Shown in pieces: positions 44,995-51,736 of a stretch of 64,000 nucleotides of DNA. Under the pieces are notes generated by a model. That model was given only the letters and a program-made list of their open reading frames with translations. It did no database searches and had not been told where the DNA came from. The DNA comes from Pseudogulbenkiania sp. MAI-1 (GTDB lineage: Bacteria; Pseudomonadota; Gammaproteobacteria; Burkholderiales; Chromobacteriaceae). A program made the position numbers and the translations under genes. The stretch is taken from positions 1,461,011 through 1,525,010 of the forward strand of contig NZ_AZUR01000001.1 of assembly GCF_000527175.1 (NCBI RefSeq). Direction: 5' to 3'. Position 1 is the first letter of the stretch. Each line of letters starts with the position of its first letter.

Positions 44995-45297
44995 ATGAAC
45001 AAGAACCGTTGGATGGTCGCTTTGCTGGCCGGCAGCCTGTTGGTGACCGGTTCAGCGTATGCCATGGACAGCAACGCCGTGCTCGGCGGTGCTTTGGGTG
45101 GCGGTGCTGGCGCCGCGGTAGGTTCGGCGCTGGGCGGGCGCGAAGGGGCGGTGATCGGTGCCGCGGCCGGTGCTGCCCTCGGCACGGGCATCGCCACCCG
45201 TCCCGAACCGCGCCGTACCGTGGTGGAACATCGCTATGTCGAGGTGCACAAGCACAAGAAGTGGCATCGTCACCCCCGCCACCCACACGACGATTAA
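44995..45297 (+). CDS. Small glycine-zipper secreted protein
   Basis: This 100-residue protein has a signal peptide (RWMVALLAGSLLVTGSAYAMD) and a glycine-zipper body with repeated GxxxG spacing (LGGALGGGAGAAVGSALGGREGAVIGAAAGAALGTGIA). The tail is rich in His, Lys and Arg (HKHKKWHRHPRHPHDD). Glycine-zipper proteins of this kind are membrane-inserted or envelope-stress proteins; the His-rich end could bind metals. The frame is open earlier, but ATG 44995 has AAGGAA upstream and begins the signal peptide. No function can be named. Confidence 0.8.
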   Translation: MNKNRWMVALLAGSLLVTGSAYAMDSNAVLGGALGGGAGAAVGSALGGREGAVIGAAAGAALGTGIATRPEPRRTVVEHRYVEVHKHKKWHRHPRHPHDD

Positions 45298-45325
45298 TCT
45301 CGCATCGCTTGTGTCAGCAAGGCGT

Positions 45326-45362
45326 AACGCCGGTGTCCGGGTCTCCCCGGCCCGGCGTTTTT
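45326..45362. terminator. Terminator between the glycine-zipper gene and tag
   Basis: AACGCCGG at 45326-45333 and CCGGCGTT at 45352-45359 with an inner stem are followed by a five-T run. It lies between convergent genes. Confidence 0.75.
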
Positions 45363-45370
45363 GTTGGGCG

Positions 45371-45949
45371 TCAGTCTTGCCGTTCCGGATGGCGGTAACA
45401 GCTGACCAAGTGATCGTTGACCACGCCGACGGCCTGCAGGAAGGCGTAGATCACCGTGCTGCCGACGAAGTTCATGCCGGCCTTCTTCAACTCCTTGCTG
45501 ATGGCGTCGGATAAGGGCGTGGACGCCGGGCACTCGGCGAGGCTGGTCCAGCGGTTGACCACCGGCTGGCCGTCGACCTGGCGCCATAGCCAGGTGGCGA
45601 AGCTGCCGTGCCGGCGTTGCAATTCGAGGAACACCCGGGCGTTGCGGATAGCACTGTGGATCTTCAGCCGGTTGCGCACGATGGCCGGATCCTGCAGCAG
45701 CCGCTCGACGTCGGTCTCGCCCATCGCCGCGACGCGTACCGGGTCGAAACCGTGAAACGCCGCGCGGTAGCCCTCGCGCTTGCGCAGGATGGTAATCCAC
45801 GACAGGCCGGCCTGGGCGCCTTCCAGCACCAGCATCTCGAACAGCTTGCGGTCGTCGTGCACCGGCACGCCCCATTCCAGGTCGTGGTAGGCCACGTAGA
45901 GCGGGTCATCGCCGCACCACGGGCAGCGCATTGCAGTATTCATGGTCAT
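45371..45949 (-). CDS. tag: DNA-3-methyladenine glycosylase I
   Basis: This 192-residue helix-hairpin-helix glycosylase excises 3-methyladenine from DNA. Zinc-ligand residues CPWCG near the N terminus and SCYRHPER near the C terminus are present, along with the family core YHDLEWGVPVHDDRKLFEMLVLEGAQAGLSW and the ILRKREGYRAAF segment. Two ATGs (45949 and 45943) are possible; AAGG lies seven bases before the first. It is divergent from nasT and unrelated to nitrate genes functionally. Confidence 0.95.
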   Translation of the reverse strand: MTMNTAMRCPWCGDDPLYVAYHDLEWGVPVHDDRKLFEMLVLEGAQAGLSWITILRKREGYRAAFHGFDPVRVAAMGETDVERLLQDPAIVRNRLKIHSAIRNARVFLELQRRHGSFATWLWRQVDGQPVVNRWTSLAECPASTPLSDAISKELKKAGMNFVGSTVIYAFLQAVGVVNDHLVSCYRHPERQD

Positions 45950-46122
45950 CGGCCAACCTTAAAGTAAGCTCACGTTGCGTTGCGCGTTCGTCGAACCGAA
46001 TCGTTTGCCGGCTTTTGGCCTGCGACGGGTGCACGCAGATCGTGGACAGGTAGTTTGCATGGAAATAGTATCGACCCGGCATGGTGCTTGCTTCACCTTT
46101 TCTGTGCAATAGGGAGATGACA

Positions 46123-46701
46123 GTGCTGACGGTAATGCTGGTTAACGACGGTTCGGGCAAGGCGGCCGCGCTCAAAGAGGCGCTGACACAGGCCGGCGTG
46201 CGTGTGATCGCAGAGGTGGAGGTGTCGTTGCGGCTGGGCGAGATGATCGACAGCATCCGCCCCGACATTGTGCTGATCGACTCGGATGCACCATCGCGGG
46301 ACATGCTGGAGCATGTCTGCGTCGTCAGCGCGCACAGCGAGCGTCCGGTGGTGATGTTCACCGACGACACCCGCCGCGACACCATCCGCGCCGCGCTCGC
46401 GGCCGGGGTGGCGGCCTACGTGGTGGGCGATGTGGTGCCCGAGCGCATCCAGCCCCTGCTCGAGGTGGCGATAGAGCGCTATTCACTGGACAAGGAGCGG
46501 CGCGAGGAGCTGGACGACATGCGCCAGCGGCTGGCCGACCGCCAGGTGGTGGAGAAGGCCAAGGGTCTGCTGATGCAGATGAAGGGTATCGGCGAGGACG
46601 AGGCCTACCGTCAGCTGCGCGAGCGGGCGATGAAGTCGCAGAAGAAGCTGGGCGACGTGGCGCGCGAGGTGGTGGAGCTGGCGAACTGGCTCAAAGGTTG
46701 A
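46123..46701 (+). CDS. nasT: ANTAR-domain antiterminator NasT
   Basis: This 192-residue protein has a degenerate receiver domain followed by a C-terminal ANTAR RNA-binding domain (LADRQVVEKAKGLLMQMKGIGEDEAYRQLRERAMKSQKKLGDVAREVVE). In the receiver the acidic pocket is LVNDGS instead of a double Asp, and the conserved Lys is replaced (AYVVGD), so phosphorylation control is unlikely. NasT binds leader RNAs and prevents termination when released by NasS in the presence of nitrate or nitrite. GTG at 46123 with AGGGAG six bases before is the best start; ATG at 46117 is possible. Its own gene has no such leader. No nasS is seen nearby. Confidence 0.9.
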   Translation: MLTVMLVNDGSGKAAALKEALTQAGVRVIAEVEVSLRLGEMIDSIRPDIVLIDSDAPSRDMLEHVCVVSAHSERPVVMFTDDTRRDTIRAALAAGVAAYVVGDVVPERIQPLLEVAIERYSLDKERREELDDMRQRLADRQVVEKAKGLLMQMKGIGEDEAYRQLRERAMKSQKKLGDVAREVVELANWLKG

Positions 46702-46719
46702 GCGCGCTCTGGTGCACGT

Positions 46720-46736
46720 TGCACGTGTGCAGTGCA
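46720..46736. promoter_or_regulatory. NtrC-like site before nrtABC
   Basis: TGCAC, seven bases, GTGCA is a near-ideal NtrC site. A second overlapping half (TGCAC at 46713-46717) lies next to it. The AT-rich stretch that follows (46745-46783), with AATCATAAAATTA, resembles an IHF site between enhancer and promoter. Confidence 0.7.
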
Positions 46737-46788
46737 CAAAGATGGTGGAGATAAATAACTTTTCCTTTTAAATCATAAAATTAGCGGC

Positions 46789-46804
46789 TGGCACGGTAGT
46801 TGCG
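46789..46804 (+). promoter_or_regulatory. Sigma-54 promoter of nrtABC
   Basis: TGGCACG at 46789-46795, four bases, TTGC at 46800-46803 matches the RpoN consensus. Confidence 0.85.
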
Positions 46805-46819
46805 TATAGCGCAATCACC

Positions 46820-46914
46820 GGGTAAGTCGCCAATGGCGGCGGCGCTACCCAGACGGGCAACGGCGCCTGTCGACCTCGCTCCTAACCAATGGAGCGGGAC
46901 GACAGGCGCTTTTT
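46820..46914 (+). promoter_or_regulatory. ANTAR-type leader RNA with terminator, nrtABC
   Basis: Hairpin 1 has outer stem GGGTA / TACCC (46820-46824, 46846-46850), inner stem CGCC / GGCG and loop AATGGC (46832-46837). Hairpin 2 is GACGGGC / GCCTGTC with loop AACGGC (46859-46864). Both loops show A1 and G4. The terminator GCGCCTGTCG (46863-46872) with CGACAGGCGC (46900-46909) and five T reuses the 3' arm of hairpin 2. NasT binding should favour hairpin 2 and read-through into nrtA. Confidence 0.85.
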
Positions 46915-46953
46915 GTTTTTCGGCTGTTTTTTTCTGCAATGAGGGAGAAGGAA

Positions 46954-48234
46954 ATGGATAACAAGCGCACATCGATCGATACCAGTTTGCCGGCCGTGCC
47001 GGAGCGTCGTGATTTTCTCAAGGGAGCACTGTCCGTCATGGGGTCCACCACCTTGCTAGCCGCCTTGCCGGCTGGTATCGCCACCAGCGCTTGGGCGGCC
47101 GGCAGCGACAAGCCGGAAAAAACCGAAGTCAGAGTCGGCTTCATCCCGCTCACCGACTGCGCCTCGGTGATTGTGGCCTCCAAGATGGGCTTCGACAAGA
47201 AATACGGCATCACCATCGTGCCGTCCAAGGAGGCGAGCTGGGCCGCGGTGCGCGATAAGCTGGTCAACGGCGAACTGGACGCCGCGCACGTGCTGTACGG
47301 GTTGATGTACGGCGTGCACCTGGGCATCGGCGGGCCGAAGAAGGACATGGCGGTGCTGATGACGCTGAACCAGAACGGCCAGGGCATCACGCTCTCCAAC
47401 CAGCTCAAGGCCAAGGGCGTGACCTCCGGCGCGGCGCTCGCCAAGCTGATCAAGGCCGAACCGCGCGAATACACCTTCGCCCAGACCTTCCCCACCGGCA
47501 CCCACGCCATGTGGCTCTACTACTGGCTGGCCGCGCAAGGCGTCAATCCGATGAGCGACGTCAAGACCATCGTCGTGCCTCCGCCCCAGATGGTGGCCAA
47601 CATGCGTGTCGACAACATGGACGGCTATTGCGTCGGTGAACCGTGGAATGCCCGCGCCATCGCCGACAATATCGGCTTCACCGTGGCCACCACCCAGCAG
47701 ATCTGGGCCGGCCACCCGGAAAAGGTGCTGGGCAGCACCGGCGACTGGGTGAAGCAGAACCCGAATACCGCGCGCGCCTTGGTGGCGGCGCTGCTGGAAG
47801 CGTCGCGCTACATCGACGACGTCAAGAACCGCGCCAGCGTGGCCAAGCTGATCTCCGACAAGGCCTATGTCAATGCGCCGGAACCGGTCATCGAGGGGCG
47901 CTTCCTGGGGTCCTACGAAGACGGCCTGGGCAAGAAATGGCAAGACCCCAACCTGATGAAGTTCTTCGACGAGGGCAAGGTCAACTTCCCGTATCTCTCC
48001 GACGGCATGTGGTTCCTGACCCAGCACAAGCGCTGGGGTCTGTTGAAGGCCGACCCGGACTACCTGGGCGTGGCCAGGCAGGTCAACCAGATTGCGCTCT
48101 ACAAGGAGGCCGCGGCGCTGGCCAAGGTCGCGGTGCCTCGCTCCGACATGCGCTCGGCCAAGCTGATCGACGGCGTGGTGTGGGACGGCAAGGACCCGAA
48201 AGGCTACGCCGCTTCGTTCAAGATTCGTGCCTGA
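46954..48234 (+). CDS. nrtA: Nitrate ABC transporter substrate-binding protein NrtA
   Basis: This 426-residue periplasmic protein of the NrtA/CmpA family has a twin-arginine signal (ERRDFLKGALSVMG followed by a hydrophobic stretch ending ATSAWAAG). The mature protein starts VRVGFIPLTDCASVIVASKMGF and carries the ligand-loop segments LYGLMYGVHLGIGG and GYCVGEPWNARAIA typical of nitrate binders. It delivers nitrate to NrtB/NrtC. The Tat signal distinguishes it from cytoplasmic NasS. ATG 46954 is preferred to 46939 because GGAGAAGGAA lies just before it. Confidence 0.92.
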   Translation: MDNKRTSIDTSLPAVPERRDFLKGALSVMGSTTLLAALPAGIATSAWAAGSDKPEKTEVRVGFIPLTDCASVIVASKMGFDKKYGITIVPSKEASWAAVRDKLVNGELDAAHVLYGLMYGVHLGIGGPKKDMAVLMTLNQNGQGITLSNQLKAKGVTSGAALAKLIKAEPREYTFAQTFPTGTHAMWLYYWLAAQGVNPMSDVKTIVVPPPQMVANMRVDNMDGYCVGEPWNARAIADNIGFTVATTQQIWAGHPEKVLGSTGDWVKQNPNTARALVAALLEASRYIDDVKNRASVAKLISDKAYVNAPEPVIEGRFLGSYEDGLGKKWQDPNLMKFFDEGKVNFPYLSDGMWFLTQHKRWGLLKADPDYLGVARQVNQIALYKEAAALAKVAVPRSDMRSAKLIDGVVWDGKDPKGYAASFKIRA

Positions 48235-48258
48235 GACCAGAGCTAGGGGGAAACCATC

Positions 48259-49173
48259 ATGCAAGCCATCAAGCATGAAGCCAGTGTCGTGACCGGCACG
48301 GAGGGCAAGACCGTGGAACACAAATTGGCGGCCCGCGCCGCGTCCAAACGCCGTTTCCCGTCGCTGGAATCGGCCGATACCTCACCCGCCGTGCGCTTTC
48401 TGGTGCAGGCGATCAAGACCGTGGTGCCGCCGTTGCTGGGTCTGGCGCTGCTGGTGCTGGTCTGGTCCGTGGTTGCCAAATCGAGTGGCGGCCTGCCGGG
48501 TCCGGCGAGCACCTGGGAGTCGGCCAAGCTGCTGTTCGCCGACCCGTTCTACCAGAACGGGCCGAACGACCAGGGCGTGGGCTGGAACATTCTCAACTCG
48601 CTCGGGCGCGTCGGTGTCGGCTTCGGCCTGGCGGCGCTGGTGGGCATTCCCGCCGGCTTCATCCTCGGCCGCTTCGCCTTCGTCTCGGCGATGTTCGCGC
48701 CGGTGATCAGCCTGCTGCGCCCGGTATCGCCGCTGGCCTGGCTGCCGATCGGTCTCCTGGTGTTCAAGGCCGCGAGCCCGGCCTCGATCTGGGTGATCTT
48801 CATCTCCAGCGTGTGGCCGATGATCCTCAACACCGCCGCCGGGGTGCGCGCAGTGCCGCAGGATTACCTCAACGTGGCGCGCGTGCTGCGGCTCTCGGAG
48901 TTCAAGGTGTTCACCACCATCCTGTTCCCGTCGGTGCTGCCGCACGTGCTGACCGGGGTGCGCCTGTCGATCGGCGTAGCCTGGCTGGTGATCGTGGCGG
49001 CCGAGATGCTGACCGGTGGTGTAGGCATCGGCTTCTGGGTGTGGGACGAGTGGAACAACCTCAACGTCGAGCACATCATCATCGCCATCTTCATCGTCGG
49101 GCTGGTCGGGCTCTTGCTGGAGCAGGCGCTGATCCTGCTGGCCCGCCGCTTCAGCTTCGGTCAGGGAGTGTAA
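48259..49173 (+). CDS. nrtB: Nitrate ABC transporter permease NrtB
   Basis: This 304-residue inner-membrane permease of the nitrate/taurine family has about six TM segments after a long (about 50-residue) charged N-terminal stretch. The EAA-like loop is visible in GVRAVPQDYLNVARVLRLSEFKVFTTILFPSVLPHVLTGVRLSIG. AGGGGG precedes the ATG. It overlaps no neighbour but is only 24 bp from nrtA and 3 bp from nrtC, so the three are one operon. Confidence 0.93.
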   Translation: MQAIKHEASVVTGTEGKTVEHKLAARAASKRRFPSLESADTSPAVRFLVQAIKTVVPPLLGLALLVLVWSVVAKSSGGLPGPASTWESAKLLFADPFYQNGPNDQGVGWNILNSLGRVGVGFGLAALVGIPAGFILGRFAFVSAMFAPVISLLRPVSPLAWLPIGLLVFKAASPASIWVIFISSVWPMILNTAAGVRAVPQDYLNVARVLRLSEFKVFTTILFPSVLPHVLTGVRLSIGVAWLVIVAAEMLTGGVGIGFWVWDEWNNLNVEHIIIAIFIVGLVGLLLEQALILLARRFSFGQGV

Positions 49174-49176
49174 GCC

Positions 49177-49968
49177 ATGGAAAAATTCGTCGAATTGCAG
49201 GGCGTGGGCAAGAGCTTCGATAGCCGCAAGGGCCGGTTCGTGGCGCTGCGCGACGTCAACCTGACCATCCGCCAAGGCGAGTTCGTGTCGCTGATCGGCC
49301 ACTCCGGCTGCGGCAAGTCCACCGTGCTCAACATCGTCGCCGGGCTGTACGATCCGAACGCCGGTTTTGCGCTGTGTGGTGGGCGCGAGATCGACGGGCC
49401 GGGGCCGGAGCGGGCGGTGGTGTTCCAGAACCACAGCCTGCTGCCGTGGCTGACCTGTTACGGCAACATCTACCTTGCCGTGGAAAAGGTGTTCGGCCAG
49501 CGCGAGAACAAGTCCCAGCTCAAGGCGCGCTGCGAGGCGGCGCTGGCGCTGGTCAACCTGAGTCACGCCAGCGACAAGTACCCGCACGAGGTGTCGGGCG
49601 GCATGAAGCAGCGCGTCGGCATCGCCCGTGCGCTGGCGATGGAGCCCAAGGTGCTGCTGATGGACGAGCCGTTCGGCGCGCTCGACGCCTTGACCCGTGC
49701 CAACCTGCAGGACGAGTTGGTGAAGATCGTCGAGGCCACCCAGGCCACCGTGGTGATGGTGACGCACGACGTGGACGAGGCGGTGCTGTTGTCCGACCGC
49801 ATCGTGATGATGACCAACGGCCCGGCCGCCACCGTGGGCGAGATCCTCGAGGTGGACCTGCCGCGCCCGCGCGACCGGCTGGCGCTGGCCAACGACAGCG
49901 CCTACCACGGCTACCGCAGCGCAGTGCTGGAGTTTTTGTATCAGAAGCATCTGCGACCGGCAGCGTGA
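49177..49968 (+). CDS. nrtC: Nitrate ABC transporter ATPase NrtC/NrtD-type
   Basis: This 263-residue ATPase has Walker A GHSGCGKSTVLN, the Q-loop FQNHSLLPWL, signature VSGGMKQRVGIARAL, Walker B VLLMDEPFGALD and the switch histidine in MVTHDVDEAVLL. There is no extra NrtA-like regulatory domain, unlike cyanobacterial NrtC, so it most resembles NrtD or NasD. It powers nitrate import with NrtA and NrtB. A strong terminator follows at 50025. Confidence 0.93.
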   Translation: MEKFVELQGVGKSFDSRKGRFVALRDVNLTIRQGEFVSLIGHSGCGKSTVLNIVAGLYDPNAGFALCGGREIDGPGPERAVVFQNHSLLPWLTCYGNIYLAVEKVFGQRENKSQLKARCEAALALVNLSHASDKYPHEVSGGMKQRVGIARALAMEPKVLLMDEPFGALDALTRANLQDELVKIVEATQATVVMVTHDVDEAVLLSDRIVMMTNGPAATVGEILEVDLPRPRDRLALANDSAYHGYRSAVLEFLYQKHLRPAA

Positions 49969-50024
49969 ATCCAAGGCCGTAGTACCTGCTGAAACAGGTT
50001 CTATCTATGTGGTGGTAACGCGAG

Positions 50025-50056
50025 GCGGGGAAGACGAGAGTCTTCCCCGCTTTTTT
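50025..50056 (+). terminator. Terminator after nrtABC
   Basis: An 11-bp stem, GCGGGGAAGAC and GTCTTCCCCGC, with a GAGA loop is followed by six T. Confidence 0.9.
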
Positions 50057-50094
50057 CATGCTCCGGACGGGGCGATGTTCCCGGCTGGTGCATC

Positions 50095-50115
50095 GGCGCA
50101 CTTGTGCAGTGCGCC
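50095..50115. promoter_or_regulatory. NtrC-like site before the MFS nitrate transporter
   Basis: GGCGCAC at 50095-50101 and GTGCGCC at 50109-50115 form a perfect 7-bp inverted repeat with a seven-base spacer, containing GCAC-N7-GTGC. It lies 60 bp before a sigma-54 promoter. Confidence 0.7.
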
Positions 50116-50174
50116 AGCGCTGGACACCAGGCGGAATGAGACCGTCCAGGCCCTCCTGGGACGGCTGACAGGGC

Positions 50175-50190
50175 TGGCACGTTAGTTGCT
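50175..50190 (+). promoter_or_regulatory. Sigma-54 promoter of the MFS nitrate transporter
   Basis: TGGCACG at 50175-50181, four bases, TTGCT at 50186-50190 is an exact match to the RpoN consensus. Confidence 0.87.
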
Positions 50191-50214
50191 AGATCAATCT
50201 CGAACAATTCAGCT

Positions 50215-50346
50215 CCGGCAAGCCAGGCCAACGGAGGCCAGGCCAGCCGGGGAGCAGGGAAGGACCGATGCGGGTCTTTCGCCTGGCACGGACAACGGCG
50301 TCCGCTACCCGCAGTGAACACTGCGCGGCAGCGGGCGCTTTTTTTT
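50215..50346 (+). promoter_or_regulatory. ANTAR-type leader RNA with terminator, MFS transporter
   Basis: Hairpin 1 has inner stem GGCC / GGCC with loop AACGGA (50230-50235) and outer CCGGC / GCCGG (50215-50219, 50246-50250). Hairpin 2 is CGGAC / GTCCG with loop AACGGC (50294-50299). Both loops have A1 and G4. The terminator pairs GCGTCCGCT (50298-50306) with AGCGGGCGC (50330-50338), contains an inner CGCAGTG / CACTGCG stem, and ends in eight T. Its 5' arm overlaps hairpin 2. The spacing between the hairpins is longer than in the other leaders. Confidence 0.82.
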
Positions 50347-50390
50347 GGGGTCGCGGTGGCAGCTTCGCACCGATAACGGGAGTAAGGTAC

Positions 50391-51602
50391 ATGAACAAGA
50401 GTTTCTGGAAGGCCGGCCATTGGCCCACATTGCTGGCCGCGTTTCTCTACTTCGATTTGAGCTTCATGGTCTGGTACATCCTCGGACCGTTGGCGATCCA
50501 GATCGCCGACGACCTGGCGCTCTCCGCGCAGCAGCGCGGCATGATGGTGGCCACGCCGATCCTGGCGGGTGCGGTGCTGCGCTTCGGCATCGGCGTGATG
50601 GTGGACCGCCTGTCGCCCAAGACCGCCGGCATCATCGGCCAAGTCGTGGTGATCGCCGCGCTCGGCGTGGCCTGGCATTTCGGCATCCACTCCTTCCACC
50701 AGGCGCTGCTGCTGGGGCTGTTCCTCGGCGTGGCCGGCGCCTCGTTCGCGGTATCGCTGCCGCTGGCCTCGCAGTGGTACCCGCCGGAGCATCAGGGCAA
50801 GGCGATGGGCATCGCCGGTGCCGGCAACTCCGGCACGGTGTTCGCCGCCTTGCTGGCGCCGGGCCTGGCCGCCGCTTTCGGCTGGGAGAACGTGTTCGGC
50901 TTCGCGCTGATCCCGCTGTCCATCGTGTTCGTGGTGTTCTGTCTGGTGGCCAAGAACGCCCCGCAGCGTCCGGCTCCCAAGGCGCTGGCCGACTACCTCA
51001 AGGTGCTGGGCGACAAGGATAGCTGGTGGTTCATGTTCTTCTACTGCATGACCTTCGGCGGCTTCGTCGGCCTGGCCGGCGCCTTGCCGGGCTACTTCCA
51101 CGACCAGTACGGCCTGAACGCCGTGACCGCCGGCTATTACACCGCCGCCTGCGTGTTCGCCGGTTCGATGATGCGCCCGCTGGGCGGCGCGCTGGCCGAC
51201 CGCATCGGCGGCATCCGCACCCTGCTGGTGATGTACACCATCGCCGCGGCGCTGCTGGGCGTGGTCGGCTTCAACCTGCCGCAGGCCTACGCCGCGCTGG
51301 CCCTGTTCATCGGAGCCATGCTGGCCCTCGGTTGCGGCAACGGCGCGGTGTTCCAGCTGGTGCCGCAGCGCTTCCGCAAGGAGATCGGCGTGATGACCGG
51401 CCTGGTCGGCATGGCCGGCGGCATCGGCGGCTTCCTGCTGGCGGCGGGCCTGGGCTTCGTCAAGCAGACCACCGGCAACTACCAGATCGGGCTGTGGCTG
51501 TTCGCCAGCCTGGGCCTGTTGGCCTGGTTCGGCCTGCACAGCGTGAAGCTGCGCTGGCGTACCACCTGGGGCTCGGCCAACGCCACCTCGGCACGGGTGT
51601 AA
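50391..51602 (+). CDS. Assimilatory nitrate transporter, NarK/NasA-type MFS
   Basis: This 403-residue NNP-family porter is shorter than the two narK proteins at the start of the window. Marks include FDLSFMVWYILGPLA in helix 1, GVAGASFAVSLPLASQWYP and the second signature GLVGMAGGIGGFLLAAGLG. It imports nitrate (possibly nitrite) for assimilation, judging from its ANTAR leader and neighbours. The frame is open from 50268 inside the leader RNA; ATG 50391 with GGGAGTAAGG before it is the real start. The PP2C/kinase gene follows after 134 bp. Confidence 0.92.
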   Translation: MNKSFWKAGHWPTLLAAFLYFDLSFMVWYILGPLAIQIADDLALSAQQRGMMVATPILAGAVLRFGIGVMVDRLSPKTAGIIGQVVVIAALGVAWHFGIHSFHQALLLGLFLGVAGASFAVSLPLASQWYPPEHQGKAMGIAGAGNSGTVFAALLAPGLAAAFGWENVFGFALIPLSIVFVVFCLVAKNAPQRPAPKALADYLKVLGDKDSWWFMFFYCMTFGGFVGLAGALPGYFHDQYGLNAVTAGYYTAACVFAGSMMRPLGGALADRIGGIRTLLVMYTIAAALLGVVGFNLPQAYAALALFIGAMLALGCGNGAVFQLVPQRFRKEIGVMTGLVGMAGGIGGFLLAAGLGFVKQTTGNYQIGLWLFASLGLLAWFGLHSVKLRWRTTWGSANATSARV

Positions 51603-51736
51603 GAAGGGGTTACGATCTGGCCCGAAGGGGCGCAGGGGGAGGGGTGGAGCACCGTCCATCCCTCTTGCCCCCTCAACCGCGCATGAGCCCCGGACCGGGG
51701 CTCGTCGCACATGCTAAACCGGTTCCAGGAGAGATC

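Noticed and set aside
46954..48234. NrtA-like protein considered as the missing NasS sensor
   Set aside because: It has a clear twin-arginine signal and is followed by permease and ATPase genes, so it is the exported transporter component; NasS is cytoplasmic.
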